Origin: DTU063 sp001512695
GTDB lineage: Bacteria > Bacillota > Thermosediminibacteria > Thermosediminibacterales > Tepidanaerobacteraceae
NCBI GenBank assembly: GCA_049658265.1
Contig: JBASOM010000012.1
Span: forward strand, 1 to 62,737
Direction: 5' to 3'
Length of the DNA stretch: 62,737 nucleotides
Shown piece by piece: positions 33,541 through 42,806 of the stretch (position 1 is its first letter; the number at the start of each line of letters is the position of its first letter). A program made the position numbers and the translations under genes. The notes under the pieces were generated by a model, which saw only the letters and a program-made list of their open reading frames with translations, had not been told where the DNA came from and did not search any database.

Positions 33541-33581
33541 TTGTAAAAAATTTAGGGCTCCCGGAATTACTCCGGGAGCCC
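33541..33581 (-). terminator. Terminator after the RNase G gene
   Basis: A GC-rich stem GGGCTCCCGGA / TCCGGGAGCCC (33555-33565, 33571-33581), followed on the minus strand by TAAATTTTTT. It lies 6 bp after the rng stop codon. Confidence 0.88.
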
Positions 33582-33587
33582 TAAGTA

Positions 33588-35279
33588 TTAAATGAGACTA
33601 GCTTTCGCATAAGTCCTGTAAGTCTTATTTATCTGAACCTTCACTTTAAGACCTAAGTAGTCGGCTCCATCTTCCACATCGATAACATAGCCGTCAACCC
33701 TTGCTATACCGTTTTTAGGATTGGATATATGCGCTTCTTCGAGTACTACATCTATTGTCTGACCTTCCCTAACCGGCATCGCAAAATTCTCGAGCTTGGC
33801 TTTGCTTCCCACGGCTTTTATGCGAATTTCTTCCGGATGAAGATCATCCTTGCCTTTAATAAAAATGTACTTCCCGTATCGCTGCTCAAGATAGCTGAGT
33901 CTGCTCCCACCGGCCCCAATTACTACTGCTGCCACCGAGGGATGGACCTCCAATAAAATAGCTTCACCTCGGCGGGTCCTAAATATTCTGGCAATTTCTC
34001 TCTCTACTTTTTTAGCCATGGTATCCTCTGATAATATTCTGCCTCTTCCCTCGCAATAAGGGCACACTTTTTCTAATACTTCATCGAGGCTCTGACGGAC
34101 CTTTTTCCTGGTCATCTCCACAAGGCCCAAATTAGTAATCCCAAGGACATGGGCCTTGGTCCTATCCTTCTTGAGTTCAGCTTCCAGGGTCTCTATGACC
34201 ATCTTTTTGTGTTCCTGGGAATTCATGTCTATGAAGTCAATTATTACTATTCCACCGATATCGCGAAGTCTCAGCTGTTTTGCAATCTCTTTTGCAGCTT
34301 CCAGATTTGTCTTGACTACCGTATCCTCCAAATCGATGCTTCCCACAAACTTGCCTGTATTTACATCAATGGCAGTTAAAGCTTCCGTGTGGTCAATAAC
34401 GATATATCCGCCGGACTTAAGCCACACCTTTCTTTCAAGAGCTCTTTGGGTCTCCGATTCAATATTAAAGTATTCAAAGATATCCTCCTGGCCCATATAA
34501 AGGCTCACCCTGTCCATTAAGGATGGCGATATAAATGAGGCCAATTCCCGGACCTTCTCATATCCGAACGACGTATTGACGTAGAACTTATTCACCTCGG
34601 GAGTAAAAATATCTCTTACGATTCGGGCGAGAAGATTCATGTCTTTATATATCAAGCGCGGGACTTTTCCCCCTTTTTGCTTTTTTTGTATATTATCCCA
34701 AAGGCGTACCAAATACTCCATGTCAGCTTTTAATTCGTCGATATCCTTTCCCTCTGCGACCGTTCTAACGATAACCCCCATGTGGGGTGGCCGGATTTTT
34801 TCTGCAAGGGTCTTTAAGCGATGGCGCTCTTCTTCATTTTCTATCCTTCTGGAAATGCCTATATAATCTACTGTTGGCATCAATACTAAGTACCGTCCCG
34901 GCAGCGTAATATTCATCGACACCCGGGCCCCTTTGCTGCCCATTGACTCTTTTACAACCTGTACCAAAACTTCCTGGCCTACGTGTAATACATCTTTTAT
35001 AGATGTCTTTGTCACAGCATTAAAGACATCTTCATCTTCAGAATTATGCTTAAAATTATATAAATCCCCAATATATAAAAATGCATTCTTCTCCAATCCT
35101 ATATCCACAAAAGCAGCTTGAATTCCCGGAAGTACATTGGCAACTTTCCCCTTGTAGATGTTGCCTATAACCCTTTCATCATGGGTCCTTTCAACATAGT
35201 ATTCAACTAACTGCCTATCTTCTAGCACCCCAATGCGTATCTGATCCCGATCAACATCTGCTAAAATCTCCTTTGACAT
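33588..35279 (-). CDS. rng: Ribonuclease E/G family protein
   Basis: 563 aa from the ATG at 35279; a TTG one codon earlier is possible. The S1 domain is at the N-terminus (IGNIYKGKVANVLPGIQAAF), the catalytic aspartates lie in AIDVNTGKF and IDFIDM, and the zinc-link motif is CPYCEGRGR. It processes rRNA and mRNA from 5' monophosphate ends. It follows the radical SAM/DUF2344 pair, as in most clostridia. The usual next gene, rplU, is displaced by the 29494-33378 spore block. Confidence 0.94.
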   Translation of the reverse strand: MSKEILADVDRDQIRIGVLEDRQLVEYYVERTHDERVIGNIYKGKVANVLPGIQAAFVDIGLEKNAFLYIGDLYNFKHNSEDEDVFNAVTKTSIKDVLHVGQEVLVQVVKESMGSKGARVSMNITLPGRYLVLMPTVDYIGISRRIENEEERHRLKTLAEKIRPPHMGVIVRTVAEGKDIDELKADMEYLVRLWDNIQKKQKGGKVPRLIYKDMNLLARIVRDIFTPEVNKFYVNTSFGYEKVRELASFISPSLMDRVSLYMGQEDIFEYFNIESETQRALERKVWLKSGGYIVIDHTEALTAIDVNTGKFVGSIDLEDTVVKTNLEAAKEIAKQLRLRDIGGIVIIDFIDMNSQEHKKMVIETLEAELKKDRTKAHVLGITNLGLVEMTRKKVRQSLDEVLEKVCPYCEGRGRILSEDTMAKKVEREIARIFRTRRGEAILLEVHPSVAAVVIGAGGSRLSYLEQRYGKYIFIKGKDDLHPEEIRIKAVGSKAKLENFAMPVREGQTIDVVLEEAHISNPKNGIARVDGYVIDVEDGADYLGLKVKVQINKTYRTYAKASLI

Positions 35280-35331
35280 CAAATTTTCAGCTCCTCAAAT
35301 CCCCCAAAAATTAAATATGCTTCCTGCTTTA

Positions 35332-36006
35332 TTACATGGGTAAAATTTCCTTTCCATTGCTCTTGTAAAAGATTGCCTCCCTGTGTATGCTGACAATCTC
35401 AAGTTCTTTGCACAGTATCCTTTCCAATTCATTAATTACCATCGTAGGTGCAACGCTCCCCTGCTGTCCGATTGCAACTGACATGACAATATCCGCAGCA
35501 CTCCCATCACAATTTGATAAACCCAGGCTATAAATAAAAGGAGCAATATTTACTAACTTTTTACCGGATTTGGTCCTTTTTTCTATTATAATCTCCTTTT
35601 GTTCTAAAAGGCCTTTTGTGCTTTTTTTTAGTTCCTCTAAATCCACCTCATTTAAAGCTAGCCTGACAACATACTTGGCACCGTTTAACATGGAAAGGCT
35701 AATAGCTTCATCTGCCATTTTCACATCGGTTACTTTGATCCCCTCAGGCAGGGCAGGATTTAGCTTTAATGCTACATCGCTGGCAGAGACATCTTCACTA
35801 AATTCCACATCTAAATATTCGCTGCTACTGCTAATTCCTACTGACAATGCCGAAGCAAAAGTCATCTTTGGCCTCGGATTAAAGCCCTGGCTGAAAGCTA
35901 TGGGCAACTCAGCCCTTCTGAAAGCCCGTTCAAAAGTCCTCATCAGGTCTAGATGAGAAATGAACCTGGCCAGTCCCTCTTTTTTAAACCTCAATCTTAG
36001 CTTCAC
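35332..36006 (-). CDS. DUF2344 (TIGR03936) radical SAM-associated protein
   Basis: 224 aa from a GTG at 36006, supported by GGGAG 9 bp upstream; an ATG three codons earlier is possible. The sequence RFISHLDLMRTFERAFRRAELP...GFNPRPKMTFASALSVGI is diagnostic. The family always follows the TIGR03960 radical SAM gene, with which it overlaps here. In some bacteria the two are fused. The function, probably RNA-related, is not established. Confidence 0.88.
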   Translation of the reverse strand: MKLRLRFKKEGLARFISHLDLMRTFERAFRRAELPIAFSQGFNPRPKMTFASALSVGISSSSEYLDVEFSEDVSASDVALKLNPALPEGIKVTDVKMADEAISLSMLNGAKYVVRLALNEVDLEELKKSTKGLLEQKEIIIEKRTKSGKKLVNIAPFIYSLGLSNCDGSAADIVMSVAIGQQGSVAPTMVINELERILCKELEIVSIHREAIFYKSNGKEILPM

Positions 36007-37837
36007 AGAAACCATCTCCCAGTCTTTTAATCCCGCAGCCGTAACAGCTTATCCTGCAGTCGGGGGTTATTTGTCCTCTTTTTGCCCTTTCCAATTCTCT
36101 AAGCAAAAACTTTCTATCGATACCGGCATCTATGATTTCCCAGGGGAACTTTTCAGATTCAGACCTTTTGCGATATGCATAAAAGTCAGGATCAATTTCA
36201 GCCTCTTCAAAAGCAGACATCCACTTATCAAAATTAAAGAATTCATCCCAGCTATCAAACTTACAGCCCTTTTCATGGGCAATTTTTAAAACATTGCCGA
36301 GTCTTCGGTCACCCCTTGAAAATACCGCTTCTAAAAAGCTTAGTTTGCCATCGTGCCATCTGTAAGAAATATTCCTATTTTTTCTGAGCAGCTTTTTCAG
36401 CAAATTTTGACGTTCATAGATTTCTTCCAGCGTAATTTGACTTTCCCACTGAAAGGGCGTAAACGGCTTTGGGACGAAGGTAGACGTACTGACGGTAACC
36501 GTCAGGCCCTTGGTATGACCGTTTACCTGCCGATATACATCGACAACAGCATGGGCAAGCTCGGAAATGCCCTTTATGTCTTCGTCAGTTTCAGTAGGAA
36601 GGCCTATCATGAAGTACAGCTTAACTTTGTTCCAGCCCAAAGCAAAGGCATCTCTTACTGAAGACAAAAGATCTTCCTCAGTTACGCCTTTGTTGATTAC
36701 ATCTCTCAGCCTCTGGGTCCCGGCTTCAGGCGCAAAAGTTAGCCCCGATTTTCTGATTTCCTGGACTTTTTCTGCAAGGCCCAACGAAAAAGCGTCAATT
36801 CTAAGGGAGGGCAGCGATAAACCCACCTTACTCTCCCTAAAACTTTCCGTCAGCAGTTCGGCAAGTCGTTTTAGGTCAGAATAATCGCTGCTGCTAAGGG
36901 ACAATAAAGAGATTTCTCCATAGCCCGTTGATGATATGATATCCTTTGCTAGTTTTTCCAGGCGCCCTACCGACCTTTCCCTGACCGGCCGATAAATCAT
37001 ACCTGCCTGGCAAAAACGGCAGCCTCTTGTACAGCCTCGAAATATCTCCAAGGAAGCCCGGTCGTGGACTATGTCCATATAGGGAACGATAAACTTAGTC
37101 GGATAATAAACATTGTCCAGATTCTGTATTACTCTCTTTTGAACACGCTTCGGAATATGGTCTTTTATCGGTACTATACTGCTTATTGTCCCATCACTAT
37201 TATATGATGCACTATACAAAGATGGCACATAAACTCCGGGAATCCGAGCCACATTGCACAAGAACTTCTGTCGACTTTCACCCCTCTCCATAAAGTCTTT
37301 ATATAAGTCTATGACCTCTAATATGGCTTCTTCAGCCTCTCCTATAACAAAAAAGTCTATAATGTCAGCCAAGGGTTCCGGGTTAAAGGCACAGGGGCCC
37401 CCCGCTATCACAAAAGGATGGCTGTCATTTCTCTCCCTTGAAAAAATAGGTACGTTTGAGAGCTCCAACATATTCACTATGTTGGTATAGCTCAATTCAT
37501 ATTGCAGGGTAAACCCCAAAAAATCGAATTGGGAAATGGGGGTTTTGCTCTCCAAACTAAAAAGAGGAACACCCTCTTTCCTCATCAAATCTTCAAAATC
37601 AACCCAAGGAGCATAAACTCTCTCTGCATAAATATCCGGATATTCATTTAGGAGATGATACAGAATCTTTATACCCAGATGGGACATACCCACCTCGTAT
37701 ACATCCGGAAATGCAAGTGCTATGTGAACTCTTATGTTGTCAAGGTCTTTTCTTATACTGTTGTATTCGTTCCCTATATAGCGGGTAGGTTTTGATACCC
37801 GTGACAATAGTTTTTCCAGTTGATTTTCTATGGTCAA
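35984..37837 (-). CDS. TIGR03960 B12-binding-like radical SAM protein
   Basis: 617 aa from a TTG at 37837, which has TAGGAGG 7 bp upstream; the frame extends to 37864 without one. A B12-binding-like domain (about 35-190) precedes the radical SAM core, whose cluster motif C269-TRG-C273-RF-C276 is present. The C-terminus ends with a further cysteine set (CRISCYGCG...FCEAK). Partner of DUF2344, next to RNase G. The reaction is unknown. Confidence 0.9.
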   Translation of the reverse strand: MTIENQLEKLLSRVSKPTRYIGNEYNSIRKDLDNIRVHIALAFPDVYEVGMSHLGIKILYHLLNEYPDIYAERVYAPWVDFEDLMRKEGVPLFSLESKTPISQFDFLGFTLQYELSYTNIVNMLELSNVPIFSRERNDSHPFVIAGGPCAFNPEPLADIIDFFVIGEAEEAILEVIDLYKDFMERGESRQKFLCNVARIPGVYVPSLYSASYNSDGTISSIVPIKDHIPKRVQKRVIQNLDNVYYPTKFIVPYMDIVHDRASLEIFRGCTRGCRFCQAGMIYRPVRERSVGRLEKLAKDIISSTGYGEISLLSLSSSDYSDLKRLAELLTESFRESKVGLSLPSLRIDAFSLGLAEKVQEIRKSGLTFAPEAGTQRLRDVINKGVTEEDLLSSVRDAFALGWNKVKLYFMIGLPTETDEDIKGISELAHAVVDVYRQVNGHTKGLTVTVSTSTFVPKPFTPFQWESQITLEEIYERQNLLKKLLRKNRNISYRWHDGKLSFLEAVFSRGDRRLGNVLKIAHEKGCKFDSWDEFFNFDKWMSAFEEAEIDPDFYAYRKRSESEKFPWEIIDAGIDRKFLLRELERAKRGQITPDCRISCYGCGIKRLGDGFCEAKIEV

Positions 37838-37888
37838 AACAGTGCCTCCTAGCTTTGGTCTCAATTGAGATATTATTTGTATTAATTA

Positions 37889-38752
37889 TTATATCAACTC
37901 TTTCATCTTAAAGTCCAATCCTTTTTCCATTATAATGTCAAATATTTCCGTCTCCGTTAAAGTTTTTCGTATTTCCATGTTTCTATCCAAAATATAAACT
38001 ATAAAATATTTTTTTGGTAAAAATAAATATAATATCTTTTTTGCCGTAGCTTCCTGGTCAACTACAACAATTTCACCGGGAAAGTATTGGTTTTTTAATA
38101 GTTTCTCCTTTTTTTTTGCCAAATAATTCATGAAAATAAGATGGGCGTTCTCCTCCTCCTTTGAAGCCTGCAGCAATAAAAAAAAACCTGTTATTATTAA
38201 ACTAAAGTTAATCTTTTTAAAGATAATTCCAATAAATGCAGTAAGCAGCAATGAATATGCAAGTATCTTGCCAGCATGTGATGCAATGCGCACCGATGAT
38301 GTAAAAGTCATGTGCTTGCTTAGCCATAATGCAAAAATCCTCCCCCCATCAAGAGGGAAGGCCGGCAGCATGTTAAAAACCCCCAGCATGAGCTGGTAGT
38401 TGATGAATTGCCAGGCGATTTTTGCAGGTAAAATTGCGAAATATGAAAGGCCTAGCATAAACCCTGCTGCTGCAAAGTTCGCCAGCGGCCCGGCCAAAAC
38501 CATTATAACCTCACTTTCATCAGTTGCATCACTTATACCGGATATGATCCTACCCCCAAAAGGGAGTATCTCTATTTCATGAATAGGGATGCCGAGTCTG
38601 CTGCCCGCAAATACATGGGCAAACTCATGAACTCCCAGTGCAAACAATGCTGCCAGCATCTCTATGTGCATACCCGCTGCAAGGGCCAGGACAATAGCCG
38701 CAATAAATAACGAACTTATGCTTACTTTACAATTAGAGACCCTTAAAACCAT
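37889..38752 (-). CDS. spoIVFB: SpoIVFB-like intramembrane metalloprotease (M50)
   Basis: 287 aa, multi-pass. The zinc motif HEFAH (in GVHEFAHVFAG) and the second motif PAFPLDGGR are intact. A CBS-like soluble C-terminal part follows (about 195-287). In Bacillus SpoIVFB cleaves pro-SigK in the mother-cell membrane around the forespore. It starts inside the end of the spoIVFA gene (20-bp overlap). The neighbouring spoIVFA supports this identity over other M50 proteases. Confidence 0.9.
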   Translation of the reverse strand: MVLRVSNCKVSISSLFIAAIVLALAAGMHIEMLAALFALGVHEFAHVFAGSRLGIPIHEIEILPFGGRIISGISDATDESEVIMVLAGPLANFAAAGFMLGLSYFAILPAKIAWQFINYQLMLGVFNMLPAFPLDGGRIFALWLSKHMTFTSSVRIASHAGKILAYSLLLTAFIGIIFKKINFSLIITGFFLLLQASKEEENAHLIFMNYLAKKKEKLLKNQYFPGEIVVVDQEATAKKILYLFLPKKYFIVYILDRNMEIRKTLTETEIFDIIMEKGLDFKMKELI

Positions 38753-39416
38753 CTAAGTCCTCCCGAGTGTTATCCTGTATATTGAGCCATTTTCTTGGGT
38801 CTTCTGCTTTGCCATCCTTCCATATCTCAAAGTGAAGGTGTGCTGTTTCTGAAAGGCCGGTGTTGCCGATTGTCCCGATTATAAAGCCCTGCTTTACAGT
38901 TTCTTTCTCTTTCACATAAACATCCTTTAAATGGGCATAAACCGTTGTCAAACCGTTGCCGTGGCTTATCTTAACCGTATTTCCGAGTTCCTCATCATAG
39001 CCCACAGAATCCACCACGCCATCTATAACAACTTTAACAGGAGCTCCTTCTTTCTCAACTATGTCTATGCCCTTGTGCATCAGTTGCTGTTTTAATATGG
39101 GATGAAGTCGCAAGCCATACTCCGAAGAGATACTGCCATGGACCGGCATGGGCAAAAGCTTACTGCTTCCCTGGCTTAAGACGGGTATTTTATCCGGAGC
39201 TTCTGAAATATTTTTTACAGCTTCCACTATATCTTGATACTCGTAGGAGTAATCGCAAAGGTAATACTCAATTTTTGAAAGGGCAGTCTTGAATATGGGC
39301 ATGTTCACCTTTTTCAGCAATAAAACTACAATAATGAAAATAATACAGATGGTGATTCTTTTTAGATTCTCAGGTCTAAACCAGTTCTTTTCGGAAGCTT
39401 CTTCATAGTAATACAT
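38733..39416 (-). CDS. spoIVFA: SpoIVFA-like M23-domain membrane protein
   Basis: 227 aa with one membrane segment (about 21-37) and a C-terminal M23/LytM domain (about 95-217). The zinc ligands are intact: HKGID (H-x3-D) and HLHFE (H-x-H). SpoIVFA anchors and regulates SpoIVFB in Bacillus. Its ribosome-binding site is GGGGGG. It forms a two-gene unit with spoIVFB. Whether this copy has peptidase activity is open. Confidence 0.85.
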   Translation of the reverse strand: MYYYEEASEKNWFRPENLKRITICIIFIIVVLLLKKVNMPIFKTALSKIEYYLCDYSYEYQDIVEAVKNISEAPDKIPVLSQGSSKLLPMPVHGSISSEYGLRLHPILKQQLMHKGIDIVEKEGAPVKVVIDGVVDSVGYDEELGNTVKISHGNGLTTVYAHLKDVYVKEKETVKQGFIIGTIGNTGLSETAHLHFEIWKDGKAEDPRKWLNIQDNTREDLDGFKGL

Positions 39417-39467
39417 AAAGGGCCCCCCTTTTTTATATATCTATTATCCGCAAGGCCTCTTTATTAC

Positions 39468-39493
39468 AAAAAAAATGGGTTCAAAAGAACCCA
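39468..39493 (-). terminator. Terminator after rodA
   Basis: TGGGTTC / GAACCCA (39476-39482, 39487-39493) with a 4-base loop, followed on the minus strand by eight T. It ends the min-ftsA-rodA transcription unit. Confidence 0.85.
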
Positions 39494-39546
39494 CGAGTTC
39501 AGTATAATATTAAAATTGCACTTTTGTCATAAAAGAGGATACCACA

Positions 39547-40644
39547 CTAAAACAGTATTTTTTGTCGCCGCATTCCCACATTGAGTACGAGGCCAGCAGC
39601 CATCATGTTCATTATAAAGGAACTACCTCCGTAACTCATAAAGGGCAGCGGTATACCGGTTACCGGCATAATGCCCACATTCATCCCGATATTGACCAAT
39701 ATTTGAAATGCCCACATGGAGATAACGCCTACAACCATGTAAGTTCCCAGCAAATCTCTGGCCTTAAAAGCCACTCGTATTGAATAATAGAGCAGCATGA
39801 AATATAGGCTTATTAGGATAACTCCACCTACAAATCCCAATTCTTCACCTAATACTGCAAAAATAAAGTCCGTATGCTTTACCGGAAGAAAATCCAACTG
39901 ACTTTGAGTTCCCTGGTAAAGGCCCTTACCAAATAGCTTGCCGGAACCGATGGCAATTTTAGACTGTATTACGTGATAACCCTTTCCCAAGGGATCCAGG
40001 TATGGGTTAAAAAACACCAGTATTCTATCTCTCTGGTAGGGCTTTAAAATTTGCCAGAAAAGAGGTAATGAAAGAATGCCTGCAGAGATTATACCTGCAA
40101 GCATTTTGTAACTTATGCCGGCAATAAACATCATGCCAAAGGTCATGGCTACCAATACCAGGGCCGTTCCCAAATCCGGCTGTCTTGCAATGAGCATCAT
40201 CGGGACAGCCATGTGCAGAAAAACTGTAAGCAGATCCTGCAGGGTATTTAAAGATTTCTTTTTTTCCAGATGCCTGGATAAGGTAATTACAAGGGCGAGC
40301 TTGGCAAATTCCGATGGTTGCAATCTAAAAGAGCCAATGCCTATCCATCTCTGGGCTCCGCCGCCCTCTTCACCTGAGAATAATACCAATAAGAGCACCA
40401 AAATATTTATCACATATATGACATTAGACCAATGAGCAAAAGAATGATAGTCAATAGAAATGACAAAGAACATAGCTACAAGTCCCGCCAAAAACCACAT
40501 AACCTGCATACGGGCCGTACGGAAGCTGCCTTCGGGACTTGTGGCGTGAGTTGCACTGCTGATAATCACAACACTTAAAATTGTAAGTAAAACTATTGCG
40601 ATTAATACAGGATATTCTATATTTTTAAGTAGTTTCCGATTCAT
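39547..40644 (-). CDS. rodA: RodA, SEDS peptidoglycan polymerase
   Basis: 365 aa with about 10 membrane segments. It has SEDS signatures such as AQRWIGIGSFRLQPSEFAK, KHTDFIFAVLGEE and GIPLPFMSYGGSS. RodA polymerises glycan strands together with a class B PBP (the mrdA product in this cluster) for cell elongation. It follows the ftsA-like gene. RodA is preferred over FtsW/SpoVE because of its position in the mre/min cluster. Confidence 0.92.
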   Translation of the reverse strand: MNRKLLKNIEYPVLIAIVLLTILSVVIISSATHATSPEGSFRTARMQVMWFLAGLVAMFFVISIDYHSFAHWSNVIYVINILVLLLVLFSGEEGGGAQRWIGIGSFRLQPSEFAKLALVITLSRHLEKKKSLNTLQDLLTVFLHMAVPMMLIARQPDLGTALVLVAMTFGMMFIAGISYKMLAGIISAGILSLPLFWQILKPYQRDRILVFFNPYLDPLGKGYHVIQSKIAIGSGKLFGKGLYQGTQSQLDFLPVKHTDFIFAVLGEELGFVGGVILISLYFMLLYYSIRVAFKARDLLGTYMVVGVISMWAFQILVNIGMNVGIMPVTGIPLPFMSYGGSSFIMNMMAAGLVLNVGMRRQKILF

Positions 40645-40715
40645 ACCTTATGCCCCCTAAACCCGTAAACATTATACCATAAATGACAGGCTCCAATTAG
40701 AACATTTGGCGAAAA

Positions 40716-42491
40716 TTATTTATGCATGTTTTCCCAATATATATCTATTTCGTCATTATTGTTTACGGCTGATGTAAAAGACGCATCCTGGCCATTTATT
40801 TTCATGGTCAGTTTTCCTGTCATGCTTTCGGGTTTAAAGGATATAAGATTGAAAATATCACTTAAAATCATATCTCTAGGCTCAATAGTAACAAAGGCAT
40901 CATCCGGGATTTCATCTTCTAGTGATGCCAACTGTCCCGATATTTTTGCGATGGGGTCAACGGTAAATTCCCGTCCGTTTATTTTAATAAATACCTTATC
41001 ACTATCAGTAACATAATCCTTAATTTTGGCAGAAGCCATTTTGCCGTCCTGTGCGGGATTGAACTTAATAACTGCACCATCCTGAACGGGCGTGTTAAGG
41101 TCAACTCGCCTGCCATCCATGACAACGGTTGCCGCTTGCGGCATTTGACCTTTTACTATTACTAACTTTCCGTTTAAATGAAAAGTCTTGGCAAGCCCGG
41201 GTCTGCCGAAGATTTCTGCAGATGATTTCCCGGAATATAGGAGGGCATCTAAAACTGTGGGGTTGTCCTGGGCTAATATATTGATCGGTTTTTCGTCTAT
41301 GTAAACCTTATATGAAGACAGATGGGCACCTTTAAGCGAGTTTACGGCTATTCCAATGGGAGTTACCGAAAAAGGTCCTGAAAATTCTTCGCATCCGTGA
41401 ATATTCTTAAGGCCTTCACGCCCTTTGACACCAACTCGTTCTTTGGGAAGTTCCAGATTCCCCGCTATGTAATCCGATAAGTTTGGCAGAATGCTGCCAC
41501 CACCGATCAACATTACTGCAGCAGGAGCCTTACCGTTTAGCTCAACAATTTTACGAGCAATTTTTGCTGAAAGCTCTCTTATCACCGAATCGATGGCTAG
41601 CAACACTTCATCAGTCGATAGTTCCACCTGATTTCCCAGTATATCCGTAAAACTAACTTTTTCATGGACTAAAAGATCCCTTTTAACCCGCTCAGCTTCA
41701 TCAAAGCTCAGCAGGAATTCTTCACAGATTTTTTCCGTTATTTCATCACCTGCCATCGGCACCATGCCGTAGGCAAAAATACTTCCATCTCGGGAAATGG
41801 CTATATCCGATGTGCCCGCTCCTATGTCAACCAATGCTATATTGAGCTTCCGCATACTTGGATGAACCACTATGTCCCCTGCCGCAATGGGCTCCAGTGT
41901 TAAACTTTCAAGGCCTAAATCGCATCTGCTAAGCACAGTCATTAGGCTTTCAACAACGGTGCGGGGAAGAAATGTAGCAACTATTTCAACGGATATTCTG
42001 CTGCCTTTTTGTCCTATTAAATTGTCCAAAGCCTCATCCTCTAAATACCATTTTATCGGACTAAAACCCACGCAGTAATAGTTGGTAGAACCAGACCCAG
42101 ACTCCTTGTTGTGTTCGTGCAAAGTTTTAATAGCTCTTGACAGGGCATCAGCTTCTAAATCGCGAATATCCGCCTCTGTGACCTCAACAAAGGGAGAAGT
42201 CATTTTTTCGGCTTCCGATTTTACTGTATAAAGGGCCCTGCCAGCCGCGGCTACCGCTGCTCTCTCAAGCTTGATGTGAAGTTTTTTTTCCAGCCTTTCT
42301 TTTACTGTTCTTACGCTTTTTGCCACTTCTTCTATGTCATGGATCTGACCGTCATACATAACTCTACTTTCATGTTCTAATATTTCATAATCGATTACCT
42401 TGTAAATCTTTTCCTGCTTTTGAACCATAAGCCCTGCTATGGTCCTAGTACCTATATCCAAGGCAAAAACTTGCTGTTCGCCTTTCAACAA
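40716..42491 (-). CDS. Long FtsA-like cell division protein
   Basis: 591 aa from a TTG with GGAGG upstream. It has actin-like ATPase motifs (FALDIGTRTIAG, ALVDIGAGTSDIAI, LIGGGS) and the SHS2-type insert of FtsA. About 190 residues follow the usual FtsA end, with repeats of short beta-rich segments (KTFHLNGKLVIVKGQ, FIKINGREFTV) that look like ubiquitin-like or MoaD-like domains. No C-terminal amphipathic membrane helix is apparent. It is the only FtsA-type gene seen, in the min/rodA operon. Role in division or shape is inferred. Confidence 0.8.
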   Translation of the reverse strand: MLKGEQQVFALDIGTRTIAGLMVQKQEKIYKVIDYEILEHESRVMYDGQIHDIEEVAKSVRTVKERLEKKLHIKLERAAVAAAGRALYTVKSEAEKMTSPFVEVTEADIRDLEADALSRAIKTLHEHNKESGSGSTNYYCVGFSPIKWYLEDEALDNLIGQKGSRISVEIVATFLPRTVVESLMTVLSRCDLGLESLTLEPIAAGDIVVHPSMRKLNIALVDIGAGTSDIAISRDGSIFAYGMVPMAGDEITEKICEEFLLSFDEAERVKRDLLVHEKVSFTDILGNQVELSTDEVLLAIDSVIRELSAKIARKIVELNGKAPAAVMLIGGGSILPNLSDYIAGNLELPKERVGVKGREGLKNIHGCEEFSGPFSVTPIGIAVNSLKGAHLSSYKVYIDEKPINILAQDNPTVLDALLYSGKSSAEIFGRPGLAKTFHLNGKLVIVKGQMPQAATVVMDGRRVDLNTPVQDGAVIKFNPAQDGKMASAKIKDYVTDSDKVFIKINGREFTVDPIAKISGQLASLEDEIPDDAFVTIEPRDMILSDIFNLISFKPESMTGKLTMKINGQDASFTSAVNNNDEIDIYWENMHK

Positions 42492-42502
42492 GACTGCCTC
42501 CT

Positions 42503-42784
42503 TTAAATTCTAGACAAATGTTTCACTTTCTTGATGGGGATATTTGCCACCAAAGCCGGAACCGTCACATTTTTGTCCTTATCGATCCTGGTCATCTTCA
42601 GTTCAAGGCCATCTTCGTCTATTTCCATATAGTTGGAAATCATATCTATCAGCTGGCTTTTTATCATCTCTAAAAATTTAGGTGACACATTTGCCCGATC
42701 GTGTACTAGAATTAATCTCAGCCGTTCCTTAGCTATATCTTTACTTGCAACACTCTCCCTGCCGAAGATTTTTAAAAAATCCAC
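42503..42784 (-). CDS. minE: Cell division topological specificity factor MinE
   Basis: 93 aa from a GTG with AAAGGAGG upstream. The anti-MinCD region (RLRLILVHDRANVSP) and the dimerisation part (DMISNYMEIDEDGLEL) match MinE. It stimulates the MinD ATPase and drives Min oscillation. Presence of MinE (not only MinJ/DivIVA) places the division-site system in the oscillating class. Confidence 0.92.
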   Translation of the reverse strand: MDFLKIFGRESVASKDIAKERLRLILVHDRANVSPKFLEMIKSQLIDMISNYMEIDEDGLELKMTRIDKDKNVTVPALVANIPIKKVKHLSRI

Positions 42785-42806
42785 CTATGCTTCCTCCTTT
42801 TACTTA

